Of a DNA stretch of 64,000 nucleotides, positions 9,201 through 19,600 are shown piece after piece. A program made the position numbers and the translations under genes. The notes beneath the pieces are model-generated. The model was not told the origin of the DNA, did no database searches, and saw only the letters and a program-made list of their open reading frames with translations. Positions within the stretch are counted from its first letter, which is position 1. Each line of letters starts with the position of its first letter. Where the stretch lies: positions 13,919,170 through 13,983,169 of the forward strand of contig NC_051134.1 of assembly GCF_014839805.1 (NCBI RefSeq), given 5' to 3'. This DNA comes from Manduca sexta. Taxonomy: Eukaryota > Arthropoda > Insecta > Lepidoptera > Sphingidae.

Positions 9201-10974
9201 AAAATGTAGGGAATATCTTATGTTTTGCCGTAACCTCTTGTATAATGTCATCTTTATGTTATTAATACATATAATTATAATATAGGTTTTGGAGATATGT
9301 AAAAATATCATTGTTTCTAAGTTTTTGTTTTTGGATAAATAATATTTAATAAAATGTAATAATGCAGCAATTCTTGGTAAAATATCAAGGAACCTTTATG
9401 TATGTACATACTTTTTACGTGGCGGGTCAAGGATATGGAGGGATTACTGTTTTTAATAGCCATAATATTATATGGTCACGATGAGAGATTTCAGCTCGTA
9501 GTTGTGGTCTAGCCTGGGTCCTCACGAACTCCTTGTAAATAAATGCTTTATTAAACGCAAAGCAAATTAACTGATGTTCAAACTGGGAAAAAGTTTTATC
9601 GCTGTTACATTTTTTTGCAGAACCACCAACAACCACAAGTAATGCAAATGGTAGATAACAGCGATACTGTCAACGTTGAGGACGTATTTCGTATAAAACG
9701 CGATGCCCAATCGTCAGAGGACTATTTTCAGAAAAAAAAATCTAGTTCAAATTCTGCCAGTTCAATATCAGCGATTAACACGCTTGCTCGTTATGCCCTA
9801 ATAGCTTTGAAGCCTCGATCTACACCTTGCTTATACCGAGCTTTGTGTTTGGGTAACAAACATGCAAGACATTTGAAAGATGCTAATCGTTACTGGTTAC
9901 CTGTATGGCAGTAAGTATTTTTTTATAGTTTTGGATATTCATTATCTTTTTACGCTCTATTTTGTCACATGAATGTACTTTCCTATATTATAGATAAAGT
10001 TTAGTGTATTTATTACCTTTTTGAACAGTCACGGCAAAGTGCACTACTCCTGATGGTAAGCGGAATGGGGTCCAAGTAGTATCGACCGGCAAGAGATGAG
10101 TATCACTCGTCAGTCGAATCGATTATGTCGCTGTTTGAAATCGTATATAGATAGGCTATTTCCGGGACGCGACAGATTTTCGTGGGCCGACGGATTTTAC
10201 AATTTGTGCACGCTATCCGAGCGTATACAATATCCTACCACCAGCTAATCTTACCTATCTCCTACTTCTAGTAACTAAATAATGTCATGCAAAATGTATA
10301 CCTACAACCTGTAATATTACGGAGGCCACGCCTATTTCCGTACATGGTTTGTAAGCGTCATCAATGGAAACTCCCCGCTATAATGTTTACATACTGTAGC
10401 TGTATTTCAGCTGCGTAATACCTATAAGAATAATGACTTAAATACGTTTACTTCTAAATATTGTTTTTTTCTTTTGGTTTATGGCGGAAAAGGTATTAGT
10501 ATTTTTGAAGAACAATAGAGATAAGTTTTAGATATTTTTTCCTTTATTAACTCTACCTATTTTTAATAATTTAAAAATTAACTACCGATTTCAATAAACG
10601 ATAACATTTTTTTTTTTCGATGCATCGCAAAAAATTACCAATCAAAATATTTTATTTGACATGCTTACTAATGATTTATTTAACTTTGACGGAATCTGAT
10701 CGAAGACTTAGATTGAGTTCGTTTATTGAAATGGTCTTATAAATAGTAAACATTGTTTAAAAAAATACATTCAAGTTTTTTTTTATGTGATCATGCTTCT
10801 ATTTTGGCTTATACATCCTTTTTTACCAGTGGCGGTGTAGCGTGGTCCCGTGGCGGGGCACTCGGCGCGTTGAAGGCCGCCGCGCTGGGGCTGGGCGGCG
10901 CCGACTGCGATCTCTTCTACCCTCCCGCTCATTGCACAACACAAGGGTTGCGACTTGCGACCGACCCATACTAG
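6028..10974 (+). CDS. Five-exon gene for a secreted or membrane protein of unknown family (351 aa)
   Basis: The coding parts are 6028-6257, 7763-7944, 8932-9140, 9621-9910 and 10830-10974. All four introns start GT and end AG. Codon remainders match at every junction (2+1, 1+2, 0+0, 2+1), giving 351 residues and a TAG stop. Residues 1 to about 21 form a hydrophobic signal peptide. Residues around 145-153 hold a run of six prolines. Residues about 184-207 are a strong hydrophobic segment, probably membrane-spanning. RIKR at 231-234 fits a furin-type cleavage site. The C-terminus contains '[16 protein letters not shown]' and a Gly/Ala-rich '[13 protein letters not shown]' followed by 'YPPAHC', four Cys that could pair. 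The short 'CLYRALC' block recalls insect DM4/12-type proteins, but the rest does not fit, so I assign no family. It is convergent with the homeobox gene. Confidence 0.82.
7260..7478 (+). CDS. Small ORF (72 aa) inside intron 1, uncertain
   Basis: The frame opens with ATGATG after 'GAAGGAAA', has an in-frame stop 15 bases upstream, and ends TAA. The product is hydrophilic and charged, with blocks such as '[13 protein letters not shown]', 'FTAVGKDNY' and '[11 protein letters not shown]', and its residue mix looks protein-like rather than random. It has no signal peptide and no motif I recognise. It sits in intron 1 of the five-exon gene on the same strand. It could be a nested small gene, an alternative terminal exon, or a chance frame. 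Confidence 0.35.
   Translation: MMNEYQCRNYVAEQILEEMGKSVPQNRIGQPFTAVGKDNYTLFKKRTQDLRNNLYDVGSANYQEWLAKYNIY
7763..7944 (+). CDS. Exon 2 of the five-exon gene
   Basis: The acceptor is TATTATAG|AGTGG; the first base completes the Arg codon from exon 1. The encoded 60 residues are polar and acidic (for example '[14 protein letters not shown]' and 'EPEEHVHD'), with no hydrophobic segment. The donor AATATA|GTAAGT is close to consensus and leaves one base of a Ser codon. Reading through the donor would hit a stop at about 7990. Confidence 0.78.
8932..9140 (+). CDS. Exon 3 of the five-exon gene: proline run and hydrophobic segment
   Basis: The acceptor is ATCTTCCAG|GTGG. The exon encodes '[13 protein letters not shown]', an Arg/Glu-rich stretch, then '[20 protein letters not shown]' running into a further hydrophobic part that ends at 'CITM'. 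The hydrophobic run of about 24 residues is long enough to cross a membrane. The donor ACTATG|GTTAGT leaves the frame between codons. Confidence 0.82.
9621..9910 (+). CDS. Exon 4 of the five-exon gene: RIKR site and Cys block
   Basis: The acceptor is TTTTTTTGCAG|AACC, with a good pyrimidine tract. The exon encodes a Gln-rich start, the dibasic 'VFRIKRDAQ', a Ser/Lys-rich linker, then '[20 protein letters not shown]' and '[14 protein letters not shown]' ending in 'WLPVW'. The donor GGCA|GTAAGT leaves two bases of a His codon. Confidence 0.82.
10020..10110 (+). repeat. Dispersed-repeat fragment in intron 4
   Basis: The string 'CTGATGGTAAGCGGAATGGG' and its flanks resemble a conserved segment of a widespread lepidopteran repeat that I recall but cannot name. 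It is short and without ends. The rest of intron 4 is ordinary AT-rich DNA. Confidence 0.35.
10830..10974 (+). CDS. Exon 5 (last) of the five-exon gene
   Basis: The acceptor is TTTTTTACCAG|TGGC. The exon is strongly GC-rich compared with its flanks and encodes '[20 protein letters not shown]' plus a short Cys-containing tail ending 'ATDPY' and TAG. The compositional jump marks it as coding. A possible poly(A) signal AATAAA lies at 11237-11242. Confidence 0.82.
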
Positions 10975-11989
10975 CATTATATACAAAAACGTGACAGCGG
11001 ATTTAGTTTCATCGAAAATCCCAATTCACATTTATAAAATTTAATAAGATAATATACTTAAGTTATAAAATATTAATGTTTAATAATTTATCGGACCCAT
11101 ATAATAATATTATATCAATCTGGAAGGTCAATCTTTTCTCAGGTTCATTAATTGCTTGTCAAACATTTATTATGAACTCATGTTCTATTCATTATTTTAC
11201 ACGTCAATATTTCATTAAACGCCAAGTTTTAAAATTAATAAATATCTTATTTTAATTATTCATCACACATTATTATACCCATAGAACATTAGAGACAAGC
11301 TTTAGTTAATTAACATACAACTTTAATACTGTTTGCTGTTTTTATGATAAGATAAATAATATTGGCATTTAGAGCCATAAATAAATATGCTCGAGCATAT
11401 TTATTTAAAAAATCAAACAATAATATGACACAACCTCTCTGATTTATGTCCTCACTGATGTCATATAATATTCACAAACGAAGTAAAATATCTTATATTG
11501 TATAATTTTGAAATTCATATAAGAGACTTAGGTGCTTTCTATTCATGTAGTCAATCGGGGCAACTGCGCGCATTTTGGCCTTTCAAATCATAGGTACTAT
11601 GTGTTAAATATTAAAACTAAGATAAAACTAAAGCATATTCTTTAGATGAAGCATTTATTTGTCTATAAATTAAATTAGAAAATAAAAGAAATCAAAAGTA
11701 TTTATTTTTAGGATACACAATTATTATAGAGAGAAATTTAAAATGCGTTCACTTGATGTGTATTGCGGGTAACGCGCGCACACCTACGGGGTAAGTATAT
11801 AAACGCATATGAAGTAAATAAACGCATTCTTTAGTAAAGTACAAACAAACAATTAAAACACAACTTAATTTTCTTAAAAAGAGCATTTCTTCGAAATGTT
11901 CTTGAGTCTTATTTATAATCACAAACATAATTTTGGTTTATTAGAGTCAGATCTATCTTAATATAATAGTTTTTTTTCCTTCAGACATA
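10975..11989. other. Convergent 3' region, no gene seen
   Basis: AT-rich DNA follows the TAG of the five-exon gene. It contains AATAAA at 11237-11242 and no open frame with coding character. It probably holds the 3' untranslated region and then intergenic sequence. Confidence 0.5.
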
Positions 11990-12160
11990 TTAGACCTTAT
12001 CATGGTAATATTTATATTTAAAGTTTTTGCGCAAACAGGATTTACTTGTACCATTGGTATTTGCTGTAGTTTTCTTCTTTCGGATAAGTTCTATAGCCCT
12101 TGTAATTTGTTGTTCTGCCACTGGTAGTTGGGATATTTTTCTGATACATTTTCGCGGCAT
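11990..12160 (-). pseudogene. Fragment resembling the N-terminus of a pogo/Tigger-type transposase
   Basis: From an ATG at 12160 the minus strand encodes 56 residues beginning 'MPRKCIRKI', followed by 'EQQITRAIELIRKKKTTANT' and a short basic tail. Pogo/Tigger and CENP-B-like transposases of insects usually begin 'MPR.Y.RK...' and follow with 'L..AI..I..G' in a psq-type helix-turn-helix, which this mirrors. The catalytic DDE domain is absent, so this is at most a fossil. The match is by pattern only. Confidence 0.4.
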
Positions 12161-13318
12161 AATAACACTGTAATATAAAAATATAATGCACACAAGACGT
12201 GTGGGAAGAGGTAATAGGGAATCAACTAAGTCATTATGTATTTTATTGAACATCGCTCATGGGGGTAAGTAAACGAATGCGTACACTTACCCGCGCACAC
12301 TATCCCCTAGGAAATCAAAATACAAATTCCTTATTAATAGGCACTGATTTGGGTGACAAACATAACCTTAATTTTTTTTCAACTATCTAACAAAAATGTG
12401 CTCACGATCAAAGAAAACATGACTTATCAATATCGGATCCGAAACTTGAGCATGATAGTATGTGCCAAAATTATTAATGAAAGTAGCATTTATTAATTGA
12501 GAATAAAAAGTAAACGTAACGTCAAACAATTTAGCGTCATATCGATGCTAGTTCTCAGTCTGGTGTACTGGTTTCACGAAAAAAAAGTCTTCCTGTTCCC
12601 TTCATCTTTAGATATACGCGATGCGCTCTGTTAACCCGGTCCCCAAATGACTTTATGTGATGATATAAAGAACAACATATAGGTATTTAAATAAGAAGAT
12701 AAGGTTATATTAGTCAGTTATTTATTAAATTTATTTACATTTTGAGTATATTAGAGTATTATTGTGCCGCTTATACTATAATCTGATTATTATATACCTA
12801 ATTGATTTTATACGTCACAGGATTATGTACATTTTACATATACCCAAAGTTGACACCTTTGTAGAGACAGTGGACGGTGTCCAAGTGACAAAAGTAGCGA
12901 GTTAAGTAATTATGTACATTTCGCACTTCAATTAAAGTTGTTAACACACTATAAACTTGACTAAAATAGAACGAACCCGCCGATTGGATGATGAAATATT
13001 ACATTACCTAAATATTATAGTAATAAATAAATAGCTGCTCTCAATTATATTTTTATAAACCTTATACTCGTGATATGTTCAAAGATTATTTATCGAATTA
13101 CTGATCACTGTTATAGATATAACGATCATTTGTTTCAATAAATTCTTACTACAGGAATTTTTATATACATATTTGCGGTTAATTTTGATACCTTGAGTAG
13201 GGCCTCGAAATTTACCCGCAAACTAAATGTGTAATTTATAACATAAGTGCCTTACAGCATCTGCATTTAAATGTCTTATGGTGGAGAAGACGGCAGCGTT
13301 ACTGGTGTAAAAACACAA

Positions 13319-13647
13319 CTAAGCGGCGCATACGCATATGGATTCAGTAAAGAATATCCTTGAGGGGCATGTCCAAAAAATCTGTCCAGAAAACAGTCCT
13401 TGCCGCTGTGCTATTTTCAAACGCGATGTCAGTTGCTTCTTCCATTTCGTTCTTCTGTTTTGAAACCATGTTTTTATCTGTACTTCAGTCAGACCCAATG
13501 CTTTGGATAACTCCATTCTCTTAGAAACGCTAAGATATTTATCTAGTTTGAATTCAGCTTCTAATCTTTCTAATTGTTTTGCGCTGTAAGCTTGTCTTGG
13601 CTTGCGTTCGGGTCCTGCACGCCGGGGTCTTCGATGGTTCTTGTCAT
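13319..13647 (-). CDS. Exon 3 of the homeobox gene: complete homeodomain and C-terminus
   Basis: The acceptor is TTTGTCCTCAAACAG|AT. After a basic lead-in '[17 protein letters not shown]' the whole 60-residue homeodomain is encoded in this one exon. About 36 residues follow, starting '[15 protein letters not shown]', ending in a Cys/Phe-rich tail and a TAG stop at 13319-13321. The conserved-looking '[11 protein letters not shown]' just after the homeodomain may be a family signature. Candidate poly(A) signals (TTTATT on the plus strand) lie near 12721-12734. Confidence 0.93.
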
Positions 13648-16600
13648 CTGTTTGAGGACAAATATTGGTTAAAAATAATGATAAGTAATTACTTTAAAAT
13701 GATTTTGTTCCATGTTTTTTTCCAATACCTTATATCAATCTTTTGAATAAAAGGTATCTGAGTAACTGTATAAAATTGAAAGCGAATGTTATAACTAGAA
13801 CATAACATTAACATACTCTGCAGATGCTATTAACTTTTTAAACTAAACATTCCAATTTTGTATAGTTAAGATATATAACGTGGAATTTCATGTAAAGTAA
13901 TACTACAAAGTAGCTGTTCTTGCTAAAGATAAACAACGGTTAAGTTTTTTTCCAGTACTAATCGGAAATATCGCAGAGTCTCGTTAAGTGGCAATAAACA
14001 CAATCTGTGTGTTTGCATTGCGCCTGCGCAGTTTGACATCTCTCGTGTCAATACGGCATTGTGGCCGGTGTGTGCTACGCCTTGCTAACCGACCGCTAAC
14101 TGTTTACGTAAGCGCTTCATGATGATCAATCTTATGTGTAATAATGTGTTAAACTTTAAAGGGCTCAAAGACCCTTCAGCTTTTGCATCTTAAAACAAAT
14201 TTGCTAAGAAATGTGGATTCTTTTTTTATAATATCTTACCTAAGACATTATTTATCTGCAAAAATAGCGTGCAATGATAATCCTAATATATTTTATTATT
14301 TGTGCTTAAATTTTATAAGTATTCACGAATGAGGATTCGCGTCACGTGATAAGATATCCTGATATCTAAAATACAAGAATTATAATCAATAAAATCCACA
14401 TTTGTCGTATTATAGATACATTAAAGGGTTTTACTGACTACAATGTGGAGTTATCGCAAAAACTCTACATCTGCGTACTAATCAGTTTACGAGGCGCTTT
14501 ATTATGTTATTAGTAAGTAGCACAGCATCATAAACTGACTATGAAAATTTTATCCTTAGAGTACAGTTTGATCAGTTTGAGTTCGTCGGCTTGGAGATAG
14601 CCACTGTAAAATGCCAGTTTTATTTGCCTATGTTCAAAAGAAATTTCAAAACAGTATTTACTTCTCGATTAGATTTAGCTATTAGTACCCTATAGGTGTT
14701 TATTTTTAATGGGCTTTTGTTTTATTAGATTTATTAGCTTGATACGTGAGTTCATGATCAATAAGAAGGAGAGAGCATCTTTTCTGCTGCTGTTGTAAAG
14801 AAAATTATATTCTAAAATTAAGCTATCATAATTTTGTTAAGCTGGCATTTCTGAGAAGATTTTTTAGTATTACACACTGCTCTATAATTCGACAAAGTTA
14901 AAATATAAACATGCAATACTGTATCTCCTCTTTATCACTACCACTCTAAAAAAAACTACGTACAGATTATTTATTTAAAAAGTTGTGGTGTGGTACGAAA
15001 TATTTAACTATTTCTCGGTACGTTTCATAGAGGTCTGTCTGAGTCTCTGGAGCGGATCAGTACAGGGTATGCGTTAAGGCGGTGGACAAACAGTGGTGCT
15101 TTGTTGGTAATTATCGCGGCAGCAGCTGTTTGCCCGCACGTCGGTGCGAAGTCGCGACCACCGTCCGTCGGCTGAGTCGACATTTCGTCGAATGCGTTTG
15201 TTTGTCACTGCGACTGAACGTTTGGTGCACTGTATTGGATCTACTTATTAGGGCTGTGAATATTTTTTTCGTGTTTAACTATTTTTATTGGATGGGTGAT
15301 GTAAAATGAATAAGCTGCATTGCCTAAGACTCATAGAGTTAGGGTGAAAAATGAAAATATGAATTTTATAAATAAGGTAGTTTTTTTAGTAGATAAGTAG
15401 TTATAAAATAAAATAATCTCACTAAGATAAATAGATTTAATTTTTTATGCCTCTATTGTATTTTATGCTGGATATGATATTAACAAATTAAACCAAAGTA
15501 AAAGCAACATTAGTACAAGTTCGTATATTTCTTCTACTAGGAAAAAAAAAATTAATAAAGAATAGGTATAAGGAATCACAGTCAGCTATCAACGATGAAA
15601 GAATGTCAAATGTCAACTCGGCTTGTCCCTCGCAGTTGACATAGAAAGTTTGAACTGGAGACCCCCTGACTATTCCCGGACGTGGCACGCTCACACTAAT
15701 TTTATAGCCACCGAAATTCCTGCCGTCGAGTCTACAAATGTGACAAAAATATTGTCACACTAAAAAATCCTGCAGCCCATGAATTATAAATTAGCGCCTT
15801 TTTAATAAAAGAACTTGTACCTATCGTTGTATAGCTACACTGTATTTATGTACATTACGGAAGCTCTGAAAAATTGTGTAGGTATGCGTATTTGTAATTA
15901 AAAAATATTTCTGTTTTCCGGTTTTAATCTAAATGCTTTTAATGCCTGGGAATAGAATAGTGAAAAGCATGAGCTACATTAACACATTGCGTACTAATGA
16001 TCTTATCATACTGGCGAATTGCGAGAGAATTCATAGCGGAGCAGAAGCGCGGGAACTCGGCGCGTACGCGCAACGAACATGTAGCGGGGACGAATCTCTT
16101 CGTTTCACCGACGTCATTTTGTATACTTTCATCATAGCTAGTAACTAAGTGTAGGTCTTGATATGTGCAGGTAGAAACGATTTTTTAAGTAACACATAGT
16201 AGTCATTTTTTATTCTTTTGCAAAACAGCACAATGTATTCGTTTTCCCTTCACTCGATTCAGATGTTATGGATTCTCCAAATTCTTCATGTTCTGTACCT
16301 GCTTTTGGGTTATTTTTCTGCGTCTTCTAATTCTTTACATTCTTTGCTTTGCTAATGTATAGCTAATAGCAATGTTTTCTAGTTGAAATACATTCTATTA
16401 TTGACTGTCCAAAATGTGTTGCGAGCCCGTAGCGTGTTCGCAGCGAATCCGCGGTGCATCTGCTGCGCCTTCGCTCAGCAATAAAATCGTTCTCAATCCG
16501 CCAGTGTGTTAGATCTCTAAAGCAAGGATGACTTGAAAGTTGACCATAATAATTAATGCAATTACTAAAATATTTACTTACGCAATATGCAATGTTAAAA

Positions 16601-19600
16601 TAAATAAAATACTTGTCTCGGATTATTTTGAAGAACATCAACTAATTGATAAATAGCATGAGAAATATAAGATACGAATGTGTAAATGATTAACCCCGTG
16701 CGTTATGGTTGTTAAGTATTTAATATGTAAGGGCGGATCGCGTGTGAACCGCGCGTGTGAAGAGTCACACCCGGGCGGTGTCACGCGATTATAACACGCG
16801 TGCTACAATACACAATATTCTCGTGTCCCGCTCATGCTATGATTCCATCATTAATTGCTTTTTTATTAATGTAAATGTATGTTATTATTACGTGTGTATA
16901 TGCCTCTAGGGAGAAATTGCAATGATACAATTTAATACTCTGAAATGTTTGTATCGTGCCACTAAATAATAATTCAATTAATTAAATTAATTAAGAAATA
17001 AGTTTTAGTTGGCAATCTTGCATAGATAAATTTAATAACTAGATGCTGCAATTAAATATTTTTACTTAAATATATCTGAACATCTCACCGCAGCCGCACT
17101 CACGAGCCGTAGTAGAAGCGTACCGTTAACTTCACGTATTCGGATGCCTGTATGAGACGATCATATAATATAAAATGTTATGTTTAGATGTTATCGTGTA
17201 AAAATACCGTAGAAGGTGTTGGAGGGTTGATGTGTCGCGAGCCAGTGCGCGTACGCTTGTCCTGCGAGCAGCCCCGCTTCGTTCAGCGCTCCCACTTCAG
17301 GGCATGCTGATGACGTCGACGACACTGCAAAAATAAACAAATTTTAAATCATAATTCCTACTTGTACAAATGGTTATTAGGTCGAGAATATTGCAATCCT
17401 ATGCTTTTGACGCAGGCAGGCACGTAGACTGCTTTTTGTACGTATAAACTAGGATAATTTTCTATTGCGTTACTAAATGAACATAAACGTCTGTCCCTGT
17501 TAACATTGTGCAAAAAAACCATCAATGAATAACAAATATTTAGGCAAAAAACACGGTTTTAGTTTTCAGATTTTTTAGTTATTCTATAGTTTAATGCGAA
17601 CATTAAACTATACACTTTTTTATTTTGCAACTATGGTTAGAATAACTTGTGGTAACGTGTTGTTTTCAAGAAGACAAATATATGGCTTTATTTCTTAACG
17701 TAATATCAAAACTACCTTATACAACCAAAACGATTATAATATTTTAAAACCACGACATGACTCCCTTAACAATACCATGCCTCTTTAAATTATAAAGTCC
17801 TACATGAAATTGTGAACGGTTTCTCACTGTGAGACATATAATGTTATCACCAGTTACAGAACAAGAACTAAGCTAAAATAGTTTAGCTTAGCTAGCACAG
17901 GTAAAAAAAATTAACAAAGTACCTACATAACTTAGGGTCGTATTAATAATAATAAATCAATCTCGCCCTTGGAATGTATCTCAAGTAGGCAATAAATGTA
18001 TTCTAAAATTAATTAATTAAACAAAGCTTAAGTCGTCATTGCTGACTCAACTGCGGACAAGTTCTTAAAAATAGCGACGACTTTAAGATACTTTTAATTC
18101 GACAGCGGCTCTGCTAAAATCGCACTTGAGAGCAAAACTGAGATGCAGTTATTACGGCTCTTAGTTTACAGTCTGTAAGTGTGAATAATACCTTAGCTCA
18201 CCAACCCAGCTAAGTTCTTGTTCTGTCACCAGCTTTAATTTTATAATGTCTAGTAATTACTCTCACAATCATAAAATATTTTTTTCTTTTCTCCATAGTC
18301 TTTTTATGTTTTTCTACAAAATTTAAATAACCAAACTTGCACAACGTTGCTCGGTGCAGAAATGAGCATTGCGCTGTTACTAACCTATTTAGACTGTCAT
18401 GTACGAGAGATGTAGTACCTAATATAATCTCTTAATAATATAATTATCATGTAATATTTATTTTTTCAAATTTTCGTGATACAAAGTGCAAACCAATGCG
18501 CTGATCTGTGTCAATGCGGATGTTTCTAATCTATTTGTTGACGCAAATCTTTAGAGTTTAAATTTTAAATAATGATCATAAAATATTTTATGTGAATTGG
18601 AATGTAAAAACTTGGTCACGATTATCAAGTCAAAATATTTATTTATTATCGATTGTAGGCGCCATTGGATGTGGATATTGATTTAATGAAATAATAAAAT
18701 ACTAGCAAAACGCGGAACATAATATTGTATTTTTAACAGATTTTTTTATTTATAAGATGAAGCTATATATATTATTGACTTTATATTCAACATCTATATA
18801 AATATATTGAATTTTGCGAAAAAAAATCTACTTTCTACTGTTTAATATTATACATATACTATCAGGGATTGATTAGAAAGTTATTGAATAATTTACCTAA
18901 TAAGTATATTTATTTTGTTGGATATAAAGGCATGGGATGGGAAGGATTGAGAAAGAAAATTTTAATTAGCCGTGTTATTGGCAGAATTTAACCCCTCAAA
19001 AGAAAAAAAAAGGCTGCCTCGGGGCGTAGTTGTACTGCATGCGCGGTACGGCAGCACTCTGAGGTCCTGGGTTCGAATCCCGGGTCGAGCAAAAGTGATA
19101 TTTGGGTTTTTCTGCTCAGTATCAGCCCGGAGTCTGGAATTTGTGCCCGATATGGCGATAGGCTCGCCCCCTATCACATCATGGGACGGAACACACTTGG
19201 CGAAAAGTGGGTGCCATGGTTGCGCCTCTGCATACCCCTTCGGGGATAAAATGCGTGATGTTGTGTGTTTTAAAAGAAAAAAAAAACATACGTTCTCAGT
19301 GCTTACTTGCTTCGTGCATTTGCTTTGCAAAAAAGTCATATTCAAAATTTTAAGCCAAAATCGTATGCTTCTTGTGCTAGTCTCTTAGGCTGGATGCTAC
19401 CTGTCAGTTTATAAGTAAACCAATTTGCCTGCTCCACTTTACACTTTATATTAAAAAAAATATTGTTGCCTCAATTATTTCTAAATTTAGTTTATAATGA
19501 CAAACATACACTTTTTTAAAAAAAGGACAAAAGAGTGATAGGTTACCCAGATTGAAAATTATAACTGGATTAAAATCAGTTCCAAGTGCACGCCTCCATA

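Larger units (their letters stand above)
13648..17207 (-). other. Intron 2 of the homeobox gene
   Basis: This 3.56-kb intron begins GTATTT and ends CAAACAG. It is mainly AT-rich but holds a 'GCGCCTGCGCA' (NRF-1-like) site near 14020-14030, a GC island at 15040-15250 and a long imperfect hairpin at 16737-16789. No extra exon with matching phase was found. Confidence 0.7.

Noticed and set aside
19070..19085. Possible true tRNA gene at GGTTCGAATCC
   Set aside because: The cloverleaf arms are not complete and the sequence continues into a SINE body.
18972..19388. Long open frames on both strands
   Set aside because: They lie over a tRNA-derived SINE and its flanks; the box structure and target duplication explain the sequence better than a gene.
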